A stretch of DNA of 64,000 bases from Aerococcus urinaeequi (GCF_001543205.1 NZ_CP014162.1:1116001-1180000), one strand, 5' to 3'. Positions 49,129-59,236 are shown, counted from the first letter of the stretch. Made by a program: numbers and translations. Notes: generated by a model from the letters alone, not told the origin.

Positions 49129-50322
49129 ATGACAAGTATTCAATTAAACCATATTAAAAAAGCATATGGGGAAACAGTAATCATGGAAGACATGGACTTC
49201 CAAATTAATGAAGGAGAACGATTGGTCTTATTAGGACCATCGGGATGTGGTAAATCAACAATCTTACGTATGATTGCAGGTTTTGAAGAAGTTAGCGGTG
49301 GAGAATTGAAGTTTGGCGATAAGGTCATGAATGGTGTAGAGCCAGGCCACCGTAATGTAGCAATGGTTTTTCAAAATTATGCCCTATACCCGCATATGAC
49401 TGTTGAAGAAAATATTATGTACGGTTTAAAGGTAAATAAAGTACCCTTAGAAAAGATTCAAGACCGTTATGATGAAGTTGTAGAAGCTTTAAACTTGAAA
49501 CCCTACTTAGATAGAAAGCCTTCTGAACTATCTGGAGGACAGAGACAACGTGTATCTTTAGCACGTGCAACGGTAAAAGAAAGTTCAGTATTCTTGTTAG
49601 ATGAGCCATTATCAAACCTGGATGCTCAGTTACGTGTATCAGCTCGGGAATCTCTAATGGATATCCATGATAACTATAAACAAACAATGGTTTATGTTAC
49701 CCATGATCAAATTGAAGCAATGACATTTGGTACCCGTATTGCCTTATTGAATTTTGGGGAATTACAACAAATTGATACACCAGAGAATATTTATCGCAAG
49801 CCAGCGAATATTTTTACAGCTAAATTTATAGGTAATCCACCAATGAATGTGATTGAAAATAGTTATGTGGATGCTGGAAATGTTGTTATTGGTAGTCAGA
49901 AAGTGCGTTTAGCAGCTAATTGGCAAGATTATTTGAAAAATAAAGAAGCAGATAATCTACGGGCAGGTATTCGTCCAGAATCTATACGTCTACATAGAAG
50001 ACCTAAACCTAATACCTTTGAAGGGAAACTCATCCATGTGGAACATCAAGGGGCAACTTATGCAAATGTGGTAGAAGTAGATGGCGAACTAGTGACAGCC
50101 GTATCTAAATTTAGAGTTGCTGTAAAAGGGGATAATGTTTATCTAGAATTTATCAACGATCAGCTACACTTCTTTGACCACACTACAACCAACAATGTTG
50201 GTTATCCTGAAAATATTCTACAGAAAATTGAAGCGAATACTGTTGGTAATAGAGAGTTGTTTGAAATGATTGAACAAGATAATGCCAACCAACAAGCTGA
50301 AATGGTAGAAGCTAACCTATAG
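49129..50322 (+). CDS. ABC transporter ATP-binding protein (UgpC/MsmK-like)
   Basis: A 397-residue ATPase of the sugar group. Walker A is GPSGCGKST, the signature is LSGGQRQRVSLARA and Walker B is VFLLDEPLSNLDA; a C-terminal TOBE/OB region runs from about residue 240. The tail is about 25 residues longer than usual and acidic. It completes the binding protein-permease-permease-ATPase set. AGGAGG precedes the ATG by six bases. Confidence 0.92.
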   Translation: MTSIQLNHIKKAYGETVIMEDMDFQINEGERLVLLGPSGCGKSTILRMIAGFEEVSGGELKFGDKVMNGVEPGHRNVAMVFQNYALYPHMTVEENIMYGLKVNKVPLEKIQDRYDEVVEALNLKPYLDRKPSELSGGQRQRVSLARATVKESSVFLLDEPLSNLDAQLRVSARESLMDIHDNYKQTMVYVTHDQIEAMTFGTRIALLNFGELQQIDTPENIYRKPANIFTAKFIGNPPMNVIENSYVDAGNVVIGSQKVRLAANWQDYLKNKEADNLRAGIRPESIRLHRRPKPNTFEGKLIHVEHQGATYANVVEVDGELVTAVSKFRVAVKGDNVYLEFINDQLHFFDHTTTNNVGYPENILQKIEANTVGNRELFEMIEQDNANQQAEMVEANL

Positions 50323-50380
50323 TCATAATATAAACGGAAGTATCCACATTCACTCTTATCAATTGAATCAACTTCCGTAA

Positions 50381-50432
50381 AAACCACTCTTACATTGTCA
50401 CAATTGATGATGACTATATAAGGGTGGTTTTT
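50381..50432 (+). terminator. Terminator of the Ugp-like operon
   Basis: AAACCACTCTTA (50381-50392) pairs with TAAGGGTGGTTT near 50419-50430, then TT. A second long-loop pair, ACGGAAGT/ACTTCCGT, precedes it. Confidence 0.75.
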
Positions 50433-50554
50433 GTATTGATTAACGTTTTCTTCTACAAAACAATTTTCTTAAGAGAATACTAAACAAAACTTTACCTTTA
50501 GGAGTAGCTATCTCACGTATAATTTAAGCTTAGAAGAGAAATGGAGGATATGTA

Positions 50555-52903
50555 ATGGTAGATAATCAATACCAAGGTCTATCGGATGAAGAAGTACAGT
50601 CCAGGGTAGCTGAGGGGCAAGTAAATCAGACAAGTCACTCAACGCAAAAGACAAACATTGAAATTATTAAAGAAAATGTTTTTACTTTATTTAACGCCTT
50701 GAACTTTTTATTGGCTTTCTTACTGTTGCTGGTTGGGGCATATAGTAATATGGCATTCATTGCAATTATCATATTGAATATTATTATTGGGATTGTTCAA
50801 GAAATCAGAGCCCGTAATTTGGTTAGTCAACTCACGATTTTATCGAATAAGCCTGTGAAAGTTATCCGGGATGGTCAAGAAACTACGGTGGCTTCTACTG
50901 ATTTAGTCTTAGGAGATCTTATTTTACTAGAGGGTGGTGACCAAGTACCTTCAGATGCACGGGTAGTAGAGGGTTCAAGTGAATTGAATGAGTCCCTTTT
51001 AACCGGTGAATCAGATGCTATTTTAAAGCAAAAAGACGATGACTTATTATCTGGTTCCTACTTAACAAGTGGTCAATTACTGGCTGAAATAGTGCATGTT
51101 GGGGATGATAATTATGCAGAACAACTAGTAGCTGAAACAAAGTCCCAACCCTATGCACGTTCAGAATTAACCGAAGCGATTAAAAAAATTGCGAAGTTTA
51201 CCTCTTATATTATTATTCCACTAGGAATTGTACTATTCCTACAAGCCTTCCTTTTAAGAAGCGATGCAGTAGATGTGGCTGTGATTAATTCAGTTGCCGC
51301 TTTGATTGGTATGCTACCTAAGGGATTAGTCTTATTGATTTCTTTAGCCTTATCAACGGCGGTATTAAAACTAGGAAAACAGCATGTACTTGTGCAAAAT
51401 ATGTATGCTGTTGAAGCTTTAGCCCATATGGACACTTTGTGCTTAGATAAGACAGGTACAATCACCCAAGGGAAAATGTCAGTTGAAGGGATTTATCCAC
51501 TTGCCAACGTATCTCAACAAGAATTAGGAGAAAAATTGGCTAACTATACCGCTGCAAGCATGGACAGCAACTTAACGATGAGCGCTTTGAAACAACATTT
51601 TGAAGATCAGTCAGCTACAGTAGGTGCAGCGCAAGTGATGCCATTTTCATCCGAACGTAAGTGGGGGGCAATTACTTTTGAAACAGCAGAAACTATTTTC
51701 GTGGGTGCGCCAGAATATTTACTCAATGAAATGATTGATGAGATTATTACAGCACAAAATGAGGGCTTGAGAGTCTTGTTAGTAGGTCAATCTACAAACG
51801 CACTTGGAGATGACCAGCCTGATATTGCTGATATGGGTATTCAGCCTATTGGTTATATCACACTAAGCGATCCTATTAGACCTAACTCGAAAAGTACGAT
51901 GGACTTTTTCCAAAATGAGGGTGTAGATATTAAAATTATCTCAGGTGATAATCCGCAAACCGTTGCTAGAGTAGCGAAAAATGCTGGTCTTGAAGGGAGT
52001 ACTCAAGCAATTGATATGAGTCAAATTCAAGACGAAAAATCAGTTAGACAAGCAGCCCACCAATATAATGTATTTGGCCGGGTATCACCGCAGCAAAAGA
52101 AATTGCTGGTTGCTGAGTTACAGGAGGCAGACCATATTGTTGGGATGACAGGGGATGGGGTAAATGATATTTTAGCCTTATCACAAGCTGACTTGTCTAT
52201 TGCTATGGCAGAAGGAGACGGGGCTACGCGTCAAATGGCTGATTTAATTCTTGTAAATTCAGATTTTGGTGATCTACCAGCGGTAATTTCTGAAGGCCGT
52301 CGTGTGGTGAATAATATTACACGGTCATCGAGTGTCTTCTTTATCAAAACCTTATATTCACTAATTGTGACACTAATCTGTATTGCTTTAAATTTTCCGT
52401 TTCCATTTATTCCATTACAAATTACAATGATTGATGCATTTATTGAAGGTTACCCTGCCTTCTTCATATCATTTGAAGCAAGTAATGAACAAGTGAAGGA
52501 ACGATTCTTACCTAAAGCACTAGCTGCTGCATTACCAAGCGCCTTAACTGTGTCTCTAGCTATATTTGTTTCTTTACTTTTGGTTAAAATGGGTATACTA
52601 GATTTTGAAACAGCCCGTACTTTTGATTATGTCTTTTTAACTGGGGTATCATTATTTGCGGTATGGAAATCTTGCTTCCCATTCAATAAATTACGACTCT
52701 TCCTAGCGTTAACGAGTACGATTGCTATGGCAGTGATTGCGGTGGCATTACCACATTTTTCTGATATTTTGACTATTCAACCGATGACCATCAATGAAGT
52801 GATTATCAGCTTTATTTTATTAGTGGTTGCTTTTGGTTTTTGGAAAATATTACATCGCTATGAATCAGCCTTTAAAGCCCTTTTCATACGATTGCATTTT
52901 TAG
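50555..52903 (+). CDS. P-type cation-transporting ATPase (CtpE/Exp7-like)
   Basis: A 782-residue P-type ATPase. The actuator motif is LLTGES, the phosphorylated aspartate is D298 in 'CLDKTGTITQGKM', and the hinge is 'MTGDGVNDILAL'. About ten membrane spans are present. The family resembles CtpE/Exp7 proteins, linked to calcium uptake or cation homeostasis. The M4 motif reads PKGL instead of the common PEGL, so ion specificity is uncertain. TGGAGG precedes the ATG; TATAAT lies at 50518-50523. Confidence 0.87.
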   Translation: MVDNQYQGLSDEEVQSRVAEGQVNQTSHSTQKTNIEIIKENVFTLFNALNFLLAFLLLLVGAYSNMAFIAIIILNIIIGIVQEIRARNLVSQLTILSNKPVKVIRDGQETTVASTDLVLGDLILLEGGDQVPSDARVVEGSSELNESLLTGESDAILKQKDDDLLSGSYLTSGQLLAEIVHVGDDNYAEQLVAETKSQPYARSELTEAIKKIAKFTSYIIIPLGIVLFLQAFLLRSDAVDVAVINSVAALIGMLPKGLVLLISLALSTAVLKLGKQHVLVQNMYAVEALAHMDTLCLDKTGTITQGKMSVEGIYPLANVSQQELGEKLANYTAASMDSNLTMSALKQHFEDQSATVGAAQVMPFSSERKWGAITFETAETIFVGAPEYLLNEMIDEIITAQNEGLRVLLVGQSTNALGDDQPDIADMGIQPIGYITLSDPIRPNSKSTMDFFQNEGVDIKIISGDNPQTVARVAKNAGLEGSTQAIDMSQIQDEKSVRQAAHQYNVFGRVSPQQKKLLVAELQEADHIVGMTGDGVNDILALSQADLSIAMAEGDGATRQMADLILVNSDFGDLPAVISEGRRVVNNITRSSSVFFIKTLYSLIVTLICIALNFPFPFIPLQITMIDAFIEGYPAFFISFEASNEQVKERFLPKALAAALPSALTVSLAIFVSLLLVKMGILDFETARTFDYVFLTGVSLFAVWKSCFPFNKLRLFLALTSTIAMAVIAVALPHFSDILTIQPMTINEVIISFILLVVAFGFWKILHRYESAFKALFIRLHF

Positions 52904-52948
52904 TAGCCTTTCATTGTGACATTTTAAAGTAAGGCATTATATAAAGAG

Positions 52949-52990
52949 GCCCCCAGTAAAACGGTAGATAACCAGTTTACTGGGGGCTAT
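52949..52990. terminator. Bidirectional terminator between the P-type ATPase and metK
   Basis: GCCCCCAGTAAA (52949-52960) pairs perfectly with TTTACTGGGGGC (52976-52987), between convergent genes. Confidence 0.9.
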
Positions 52991-53000
52991 TTGTGTAACT

Positions 53001-54176
53001 TTATTTCTTCAAAATGTCGACTTTATCTGTTTTTTCCCAAGCAAAATCTTGGTCATCTCGACCAAAATGGCCGTAAGCAGCAGTTTTACTGAAGATTGGT
53101 TGACGTAGTGATAACATATCGATAATCCCATTTGGGGTTAAATCAAAGTTGTCGCGCACAAGGCCGACTAATTCATTTTCAGATAAGTCACTTGTACCAA
53201 AGGTGTCAATCGCAATAGATACAGGTTCTGCAACCCCAATAGCATAGGCTAATTGGATTTCAACTTTACGCGCTAAGCCAGCTGCGACCAAGTTTTTGGC
53301 AATATAGCGAGCCGCATATGAAGCAGACCGGTCAACTTTAGTCGCGTCTTTACCTGAGAAGGCCCCACCACCGTGGTGAGCAGATCCACCATAAGTGTCG
53401 ACGATAATTTTACGACCAGTTAAACCTGAATCGGCTTCTGGACCACCGGATACAAACTTACCAGTTGGGTTGATGAAGTAACGCGTGTTTTCATCTAACC
53501 AGTTGTCAGGCATCGTAGGTTCAACAACGTGTTTGATCACGTCTTGGCGGATTTGGTCTAGTTCAATACCTTCAGTATGTTGTGTTGAAATGACGATGGT
53601 ATCAATGCGTTGTGGTTGGTTGTTGTCATCATATTCGATGGTTACCTGAGTCTTACCATCTGGACCTAAGTAGTTTAATTCACCACTTTTACGGACTTCA
53701 GCTAGTCGACGAGATAGGCGGTGACTTAAAGCAATTGGCATTGGCATTAACTCTGGTGTCTCGTCCGTAGCATAACCAAACATAATCCCTTGGTCACCGG
53801 CACCAATCAGCTTGTTGTCCACTTCGCCCGTTTCCCGGGTTTCAATGGCATCATCTACACCTTGTGCGATGTCAGGTGATTGTTCATCTAGTGAAACCAA
53901 TACGGCGATGGAGTCAGCGTCAAATCCGAATTTTCCATCACGATAACCAATTTCACGAACGGTATTGCGAACGATTTTTTGGATATCCACATATGCGCTA
54001 GTTGTTACCTCACCGAATACTAGGACAAGTCCTGTATTTACGGCAGTTTCGCAAGCAACTCGAGCTTGTGGGTCTTGTGCAAGAATCGCGTCTAGAATGG
54101 CATCAGAAATTTGGTCAGCAACCTTATCTGGATGTCCTTCTGTGACTGATTCAGAAGTAAATAGTCGTTTATTCAT
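53001..54176 (-). CDS. metK: S-adenosylmethionine synthetase
   Basis: A 391-residue enzyme that makes SAM from methionine and ATP. It shows '[21 protein letters not shown]' in pieces, the family signatures '[12 protein letters not shown]' and 'GGGAFSGKD', and '[13 protein letters not shown]'. The length is standard. Its message begins with an SMK-box type leader in which the ribosome site GGGGGAA takes part in the fold, so SAM itself should repress translation. Confidence 0.97.
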   Translation of the reverse strand: MNKRLFTSESVTEGHPDKVADQISDAILDAILAQDPQARVACETAVNTGLVLVFGEVTTSAYVDIQKIVRNTVREIGYRDGKFGFDADSIAVLVSLDEQSPDIAQGVDDAIETRETGEVDNKLIGAGDQGIMFGYATDETPELMPMPIALSHRLSRRLAEVRKSGELNYLGPDGKTQVTIEYDDNNQPQRIDTIVISTQHTEGIELDQIRQDVIKHVVEPTMPDNWLDENTRYFINPTGKFVSGGPEADSGLTGRKIIVDTYGGSAHHGGGAFSGKDATKVDRSASYAARYIAKNLVAAGLARKVEIQLAYAIGVAEPVSIAIDTFGTSDLSENELVGLVRDNFDLTPNGIIDMLSLRQPIFSKTAAYGHFGRDDQDFAWEKTDKVDILKK

Positions 54177-54180
54177 GTTG

Positions 54181-54260
54181 TTTCCCCCAAAATATAAATT
54201 TTATGGTTACAAGGAATTTTTGCCTAAGCAAACCCTATCGGGAAGAATTTATTGTAACGT
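54181..54260 (-). ncRNA. SMK box (SAM-III) riboswitch of metK
   Basis: On the minus strand the leader reads GTTACAA (54258-54252), a middle helix region with TTCCCGATAGGG and GC..GGC, then CCTTGTAACC (54214-54205), an AT-rich loop and the ribosome site GGGGGAAA (54188-54181) next to the ATG. GTTACAA/TTGTAAC forms the outer helix and the CCTTG-type segment can mask the ribosome site. This is the arrangement of the SMK box known before metK in Lactobacillales. The loop before the ribosome site is longer than in the well-studied Enterococcus form. Confidence 0.8.
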
Positions 54261-54265
54261 CCCCC

Positions 54266-54293
54266 ATTATACATGATATGAAGGGAATAGTAA
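54266..54293 (-). promoter_or_regulatory. metK promoter
   Basis: On the minus strand: TTACTA (54293-54288), a 16-base spacer and a perfect TATAAT (54271-54266). The transcript would start a few bases before the outer helix of the riboswitch. Confidence 0.65.
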
Positions 54294-54438
54294 CGGGAAA
54301 ATGGCGGTATTTTCAATTTTCTGATAAGTTTTTATAGACTATTTTTAAGATTAAGATAACCCTGCATTAATTGCCTTACTATAGTTTCATGTTATAATAT
54401 TCGAGATGATTAAATGTAGCAAGTTTAAGGAGGCAGCG

Positions 54439-56286
54439 ATGAGTTACCAAGCATTATACCGCGTTTGGCGGCCGCAGACATTTGGAGATATTGTTGGCCA
54501 AGAGGCTGTTGCGCGTACGCTGCAAAATGCCATTCGAACTGGCAAAACGAGTCACGCTTACTTGTTTACGGGTCCTAGAGGGACTGGTAAGACGAGTGCG
54601 GCAAAAATTCTATCGAAAGCCATCAACTGTCCAAACCAGGTGGATGGGGAACCATGTAATGAATGTGAAATTTGCCGGGCAATTACTGATGGTACGCTAC
54701 CTGACGTGATTGAAATTGATGCGGCTTCAAATAATGGTGTTGAGGAGATTCGTGATATCCGTGATAAGGTTCGCTATGCACCAACGGAAGCGCAATATAA
54801 GGTCTATATCATTGATGAGGTCCACATGCTTTCAACGGGTGCTTTCAATGCTTTATTAAAAACCTTAGAAGAACCACCAGCTAATGTAATTTTTATTTTA
54901 GCAACGACTGAGCCGCATAAGATACCTGCAACGATTATTTCAAGAACCCAACGTTTTGATTTTAAACGTATTTCACGTCAGGCGATTGAGGAACGGATGG
55001 CATTTATCTTGGACCAGGACGGTATTGAATATGAGAATGGCGCCCTTACTGTAATTGCTCGGGCAGCAAACGGTGGGATGCGGGATGCCTTGTCCTTGTT
55101 AGACCAGGTGATTTCCTTTTCCGATGGGACTTTATCACTTGAAACGAGTCGGTTGGTGACGGGGGCCTTGTCTGAAGAGCAGTTGGTTCAATATACGGAG
55201 GCCCTAGCTAATGGGCAAGTGACGGCAGCTTTAGACCACTTACATGCTTTAATGGCTGGTGGTCAAGATGCGGCGCGTTTTGTGGAAGAGCAGTTGGTTT
55301 TTGTGCGTGATTTAATGATTGCCAAGGAAACCAAGGCGGATACAGCTGAGATTGAAGATTTGACCCAACGTTATGACGAAGCTTTTTATAGTCTAGCGAA
55401 AACGATTGATGTGAATGTCTTGTATAAGATGATGAAAGTCTTCCGAGAAACACAGGCAGAGATTCGTTTTTCATTGCAACCAACGATCTATCTAGAGGTC
55501 GCGACGGTCCAGGTGGCCAGTCAAATCGGTGGTCAGGCGGCTGTTGTTCATAGTGGTAACCAACAAGTGGCGGCCAACCAAGAAGGCGAACATGTCTTGC
55601 CAACGCAAGTGAGTCAAGCGCTAGCTGAATTGCAAGAACAAGTGGCAAATTTAACGGCACAGGTCCAAAATGGAAGCGGAGAGCCAGCTAAACCTGCGCC
55701 AAGTAAGCCAGCTAAGCGGTCAGGGAATGCGACGGCCTTTACGCCAAATTTGACGAAGGTCTTTCAAGTGTTAAATCAAGCGACTAAGAAAGACTTGAAT
55801 GATATCGCGAATTTATGGGAAGGGCTGATAGAGAGTCTACCAAGCATGCAGGCGGCCTTATTGAAGGCAACTTTCCCAGCGGCGGCTTCACCAAATGCAT
55901 TCGTAGTGCGGTTTGATTATGAAATTCTGTGCAAGAAGGTGGATGACGATACGGAGACCCGTCAAGAAATTGAGCGGATTCTATCTAATCAACTAGGTCA
56001 CCCAACGAAGATGTATTATTTAACGAGTGACCAGTGGCAGTCTGCCCGTCAAAGTTATGTCCAAGCTATGAAGAATGGCGAATTGAGTGACTTGGTTGGG
56101 AACGATGCAGTGGCTACTAAAGGGTCGGCGACAGATGCTGAGGCCTTTACTCAGGAAGATGAAGTGGTGGATGATGGGCTGGATGAGAACGGATTGAATG
56201 AGGAAGAATCGCGTTCGCGTCAAGAGCAAGTCGATCAAGCAACTTCACTATTTGGTAAGGATAATGTTACAATAATAGATGATTAG
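54439..56286 (+). CDS. dnaX: DNA polymerase III subunits gamma and tau
   Basis: A 615-residue clamp-loader ATPase. It has Walker A GPRGTGKTS, a zinc module with four cysteines (CPNQVDGEPCNECEIC) and Walker B 'VYIIDEVHML', then the sensor segment 'ILATTEPHKIPATIISRTQRF' in pieces. A proline/alanine-rich linker is near residues 420-450, and the C-terminal tau domain follows. The start at 54439 is an ATG six bases after AAGGAGG. It opens the dnaX-ybaB-recR order. Confidence 0.96.
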   Translation: MSYQALYRVWRPQTFGDIVGQEAVARTLQNAIRTGKTSHAYLFTGPRGTGKTSAAKILSKAINCPNQVDGEPCNECEICRAITDGTLPDVIEIDAASNNGVEEIRDIRDKVRYAPTEAQYKVYIIDEVHMLSTGAFNALLKTLEEPPANVIFILATTEPHKIPATIISRTQRFDFKRISRQAIEERMAFILDQDGIEYENGALTVIARAANGGMRDALSLLDQVISFSDGTLSLETSRLVTGALSEEQLVQYTEALANGQVTAALDHLHALMAGGQDAARFVEEQLVFVRDLMIAKETKADTAEIEDLTQRYDEAFYSLAKTIDVNVLYKMMKVFRETQAEIRFSLQPTIYLEVATVQVASQIGGQAAVVHSGNQQVAANQEGEHVLPTQVSQALAELQEQVANLTAQVQNGSGEPAKPAPSKPAKRSGNATAFTPNLTKVFQVLNQATKKDLNDIANLWEGLIESLPSMQAALLKATFPAAASPNAFVVRFDYEILCKKVDDDTETRQEIERILSNQLGHPTKMYYLTSDQWQSARQSYVQAMKNGELSDLVGNDAVATKGSATDAEAFTQEDEVVDDGLDENGLNEEESRSRQEQVDQATSLFGKDNVTIIDD

Positions 56287-56361
56287 GTCATGGGGCTTGA
56301 TGCCAAAATGACAATGAATATGTAATTTGAAAAATATGAAAAGCTAAAAGGAGACGATAAA

Positions 56362-56676
56362 ATGGCAGGCGGAATGGCAAATATGCAACAAATGATGCGT
56401 AAAATGCAAAAGATGCAACAAGAGATGGAGTCAGAACAAAAGAGTATTGAAACAAAAGAGTTTCAAGGAACTGAACCTTCAGGTATGGTAAACGTGACGG
56501 TAACAGGTGACCGCCGTGTGAAAGCAATCAACATCAAACCGGATGCAGTCGATCCAGAAGACGTTGATATGTTGCAAGATTTATTGATTGAAGCAGTGAA
56601 CAACGGACTTGGAAAAGTAGACGCTGAAACTGCAAACGTTATGGGCAAATACACTAAAGGTATCCCAGGACTATAA
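56362..56676 (+). CDS. Nucleoid-associated protein, YbaB/EbfC family
   Basis: A 104-residue small DNA-binding protein. A methionine/glutamine-rich N-terminal helix (MANMQQMMRKMQKMQQEME) and 'VTVTGDRRVKAINIKPDAVDPEDVDMLQDLL' in pieces are typical. It forms dimers that bind and bridge DNA. Its place between dnaX and recR is conserved. AAAGGAG precedes the ATG. Confidence 0.95.
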   Translation: MAGGMANMQQMMRKMQKMQQEMESEQKSIETKEFQGTEPSGMVNVTVTGDRRVKAINIKPDAVDPEDVDMLQDLLIEAVNNGLGKVDAETANVMGKYTKGIPGL

Positions 56677-56714
56677 TCAAGGCAAAGAATATGGTTGATA
56701 ATGATGGACCATTT

Positions 56715-56751
56715 ATACCATGAGTAGCGGGACTACGCATGGTATTTTTTT
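56715..56751 (+). terminator. Terminator between ybaB and recR
   Basis: ATACCATG (56715-56722) pairs with CATGGTAT (56738-56745) with an inner AGTAG/CTAC(G) pairing, then seven T residues. A second imperfect hairpin (CAGGAT..ATCCTG, 56754-56786) follows without a strong T run. Confidence 0.85.
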
Positions 56752-56865
56752 GACAGGATGTGAGCACCACTTGTGCTAATCCTGCCTTTTATTAGCCAGC
56801 GCGTGACCTTTTTGCCAAGAATGATTGAAACAATGTTAGGAAAGTTAGATGCAGGGGTGTAGAGA

Positions 56866-57465
56866 ATGCAGTATCCAGAACCAATCGCTAAGTTAATCGA
56901 TTCTTTTAGTAAGTTGCCAGGGATTGGCGCGAAGACGGCGTCTAGGTTGGCTTTCTTCGTCTTGGACATGCCTGAGGCGGATGTGCTGCAATTTGCGTCT
57001 TCCTTGGTGGACGCCAAGCGTGAGCTGCGGTATTGCTCAGTTTGCGGGAATATTACCCAGTCTGATCCTTGCGAAATCTGTGCGGATGAAAACCGCGACC
57101 AATCACGGATTTTAGTGGTGGAGCAGGTGCGTGATGTGGTGTCTATGGAACGGATGCGTGAGTATCACGGCCTCTACCACGTCTTGCACGGGGTCTTGTC
57201 ACCAATGGAAGGGACTGGGCCGGAAGACTTAAATATCCAACCCCTATTGACCCGTTTGCAAGATGACCAGGTCAAGGAAGTGATTGTGGCGACGAATGCG
57301 ACAGCTGAAGGGGAAGCGACCGCAACCTACCTGTCTCGTTTGATTAAACCTGCAGGCATTCAAGTATCGCGGATTGCTTACGGATTATCCGTTGGTAGTG
57401 ACATAGAATATGCGGATGAGATGACCCTATTGCGTGCCCTTGAAGGCCGCCGTGATATCGATTAA
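56866..57465 (+). CDS. recR: Recombination mediator protein RecR
   Basis: A 199-residue RecR. It has the helix-hairpin-helix ('[24 protein letters not shown]' in pieces), a four-cysteine zinc finger ([16 protein letters not shown]), the Toprim domain ('[16 protein letters not shown]') and the C-terminal '[29 protein letters not shown]' in similar form. With RecF/RecO it loads RecA at gaps. GTAGAG is a modest ribosome site. Confidence 0.96.
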   Translation: MQYPEPIAKLIDSFSKLPGIGAKTASRLAFFVLDMPEADVLQFASSLVDAKRELRYCSVCGNITQSDPCEICADENRDQSRILVVEQVRDVVSMERMREYHGLYHVLHGVLSPMEGTGPEDLNIQPLLTRLQDDQVKEVIVATNATAEGEATATYLSRLIKPAGIQVSRIAYGLSVGSDIEYADEMTLLRALEGRRDID

Positions 57466-57495
57466 CTAGTCTATAATAGATTTTAAGGAGACCTC

Positions 57496-58155
57496 ATGGA
57501 CACACAAACATTTGCTGGGAAATTTATCACTGTTGAAGGACCGGATGGCGCAGGCAAAACGACCCTTATTCAGGGACTGACACAAAAGCTTGAAGACAAG
57601 TTGGCTGTACCTTTAAAGTTGACCCGCGAGCCAGGTGGCGACCCGATTGCGGAAGATATCAGAGAAGTGATTTTAAGCCCGGAAAACGTGGCTCTAGATT
57701 CTAGAGCTGAAGCCCTTTTGTATGCAGCTAGCCGTCGTCAACATTTAGTCCATACCGTACTGCCTGCACTTGAAGCTGGGCACATGGTCTTATGTGACCG
57801 GTTCGTCGACTCGTCAATTGCCTACCAAGGCTACGGTCGTGAAATTGGCGAAGAGGGGATTATTGCTATCAATCAATTTGCAACTGATGGTTGCCAACCA
57901 GATCTTACTTTATATTTAGATATTACTGCTGAAGAAGGGATTCGCCGGATTCAAGCTAACCGTAGTCAGGCTGAACAAAACCGCTTGGACGTTGAAGCCA
58001 TTGATTTCCATCAACGTGTTCATAAAGGGTATGGCGTCTTGAAAGACCGTTTCCCAGAACGGATTAAAGTCATTGATGCCACCCAAGATCCTGAAAGTAT
58101 ACAGCGGGATGCCTTGGCTATTTTAGAAAGTCATTTCCCAACTTTATTTCGTTAA
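57496..58155 (+). CDS. tmk: Thymidylate kinase
   Basis: A 219-residue kinase that makes dTDP from dTMP. The P-loop is 'VEGPDGAGKTTL', the DR(F/Y) motif is 'CDRFVDSSIAYQGYG', and the lid region 'LDVEAIDFHQRVHKGY' follows. AAGGAG stands before the ATG. It directly precedes holB, as in other Firmicutes. Confidence 0.96.
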   Translation: MDTQTFAGKFITVEGPDGAGKTTLIQGLTQKLEDKLAVPLKLTREPGGDPIAEDIREVILSPENVALDSRAEALLYAASRRQHLVHTVLPALEAGHMVLCDRFVDSSIAYQGYGREIGEEGIIAINQFATDGCQPDLTLYLDITAEEGIRRIQANRSQAEQNRLDVEAIDFHQRVHKGYGVLKDRFPERIKVIDATQDPESIQRDALAILESHFPTLFR

Positions 58156-58212
58156 TAGAGCTAGTCATCCAAATCATTAAAGCGCCTTAAAGCAATGGAA
58201 AGGAGTCCATCT

Positions 58213-59226
58213 ATGGCACACGAACATTTTGATATCGCCAAGAAGCAAGCGGATTTGACCGCTATGATGGACCGGGTCCTCGTCAATAACCGTCTTGGTC
58301 ATGCCTATATTTTTGAAGGGATGGTCGGCGCTGGTCAAGAAGACATGGCACTTTATTTAGCAGCTTATTTGAATTGCTTAAATCCTGATGACCAAGGGGC
58401 TCCTTGTGGTACTTGTAACCATTGTCGTCGGATTCTGTCTGCTGATTATCCGGATGTTTTCCATATTGAGCCAGACGGCAATACCATCAAAATTGACCAG
58501 ACCAGAGATTTGAAAGAACGGTTGTCTATGTCTTCACTTGAAGGGGACAATCAAATTTTTATCATTCATGAAGCAGAGAAAATGACCGTCAATGCAGCCA
58601 ACTCTTTGTTGAAGTTTATCGAGGAACCGCATGAAAATGTCTTTATTTTCCTTCTAACCAATAATAGGGACGCGATCTTGTCGACGATTGTCTCCCGCTG
58701 TCAGATGATTCATTTTCCTCAATTGAACCAGGTAGATTTACAGGCTTTGTTTGAGGAAGCAGGGATTAAACCAAGTATGGCGACAACTTTAACTGCCTTG
58801 ACCAATGATATTGATGAAGCGATTGCCCTGGCTGAGGATGAAGATTTCCAACAACGTTTGACCTGGTCGATGCAATGGGTAGATTTAATCGTGAAAAAGG
58901 ACCCTCGCGGACTAACCATGGTGGCCTCAGACTGGATGAAGGGTCCTAAAGGTAGAGCGGATATGATTCAAGCGCTTAATCTTGTAGCTTTTCATTTTCA
59001 TGATTTACTTTATTTATTGCTGCATGCAGATCAAGGACAAAACAACCAAGATCAGATGGTTTTTCCTAATGATTTTGGGAAATATCAAGGAATGCTGGCT
59101 AAGATTACGGTCGAAGAAGCAACAAAAGCCCTACATTTAGTAGGGCAAGCACAACGGATGATTCAATCAAATGTGAGTGTACAATCCGCTATGGAATATA
59201 TGGTGCTAGCCTATTGGAAGAAATAG
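58213..59226 (+). CDS. holB: DNA polymerase III subunit delta'
   Basis: A 337-residue clamp-loader subunit. 'LGHAYIFEGMVGAGQEDMALYLAAYLNC' in pieces has a degenerate P-loop. A four-cysteine zinc module (CLNPDDQGAPCGTCNHC) and 'FIIHEAEKMTVNAANSLLKFIEEP' follow, with 'IVSRCQMIHF' as the sensor. The start at 58213 is an ATG after AAAGGAG. The minus-strand small-peptide gene ends 11 bases after its stop, with no terminator between them that I can see. Confidence 0.94.
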   Translation: MAHEHFDIAKKQADLTAMMDRVLVNNRLGHAYIFEGMVGAGQEDMALYLAAYLNCLNPDDQGAPCGTCNHCRRILSADYPDVFHIEPDGNTIKIDQTRDLKERLSMSSLEGDNQIFIIHEAEKMTVNAANSLLKFIEEPHENVFIFLLTNNRDAILSTIVSRCQMIHFPQLNQVDLQALFEEAGIKPSMATTLTALTNDIDEAIALAEDEDFQQRLTWSMQWVDLIVKKDPRGLTMVASDWMKGPKGRADMIQALNLVAFHFHDLLYLLLHADQGQNNQDQMVFPNDFGKYQGMLAKITVEEATKALHLVGQAQRMIQSNVSVQSAMEYMVLAYWKK

Positions 59227-59236
59227 GCTTAAATCT

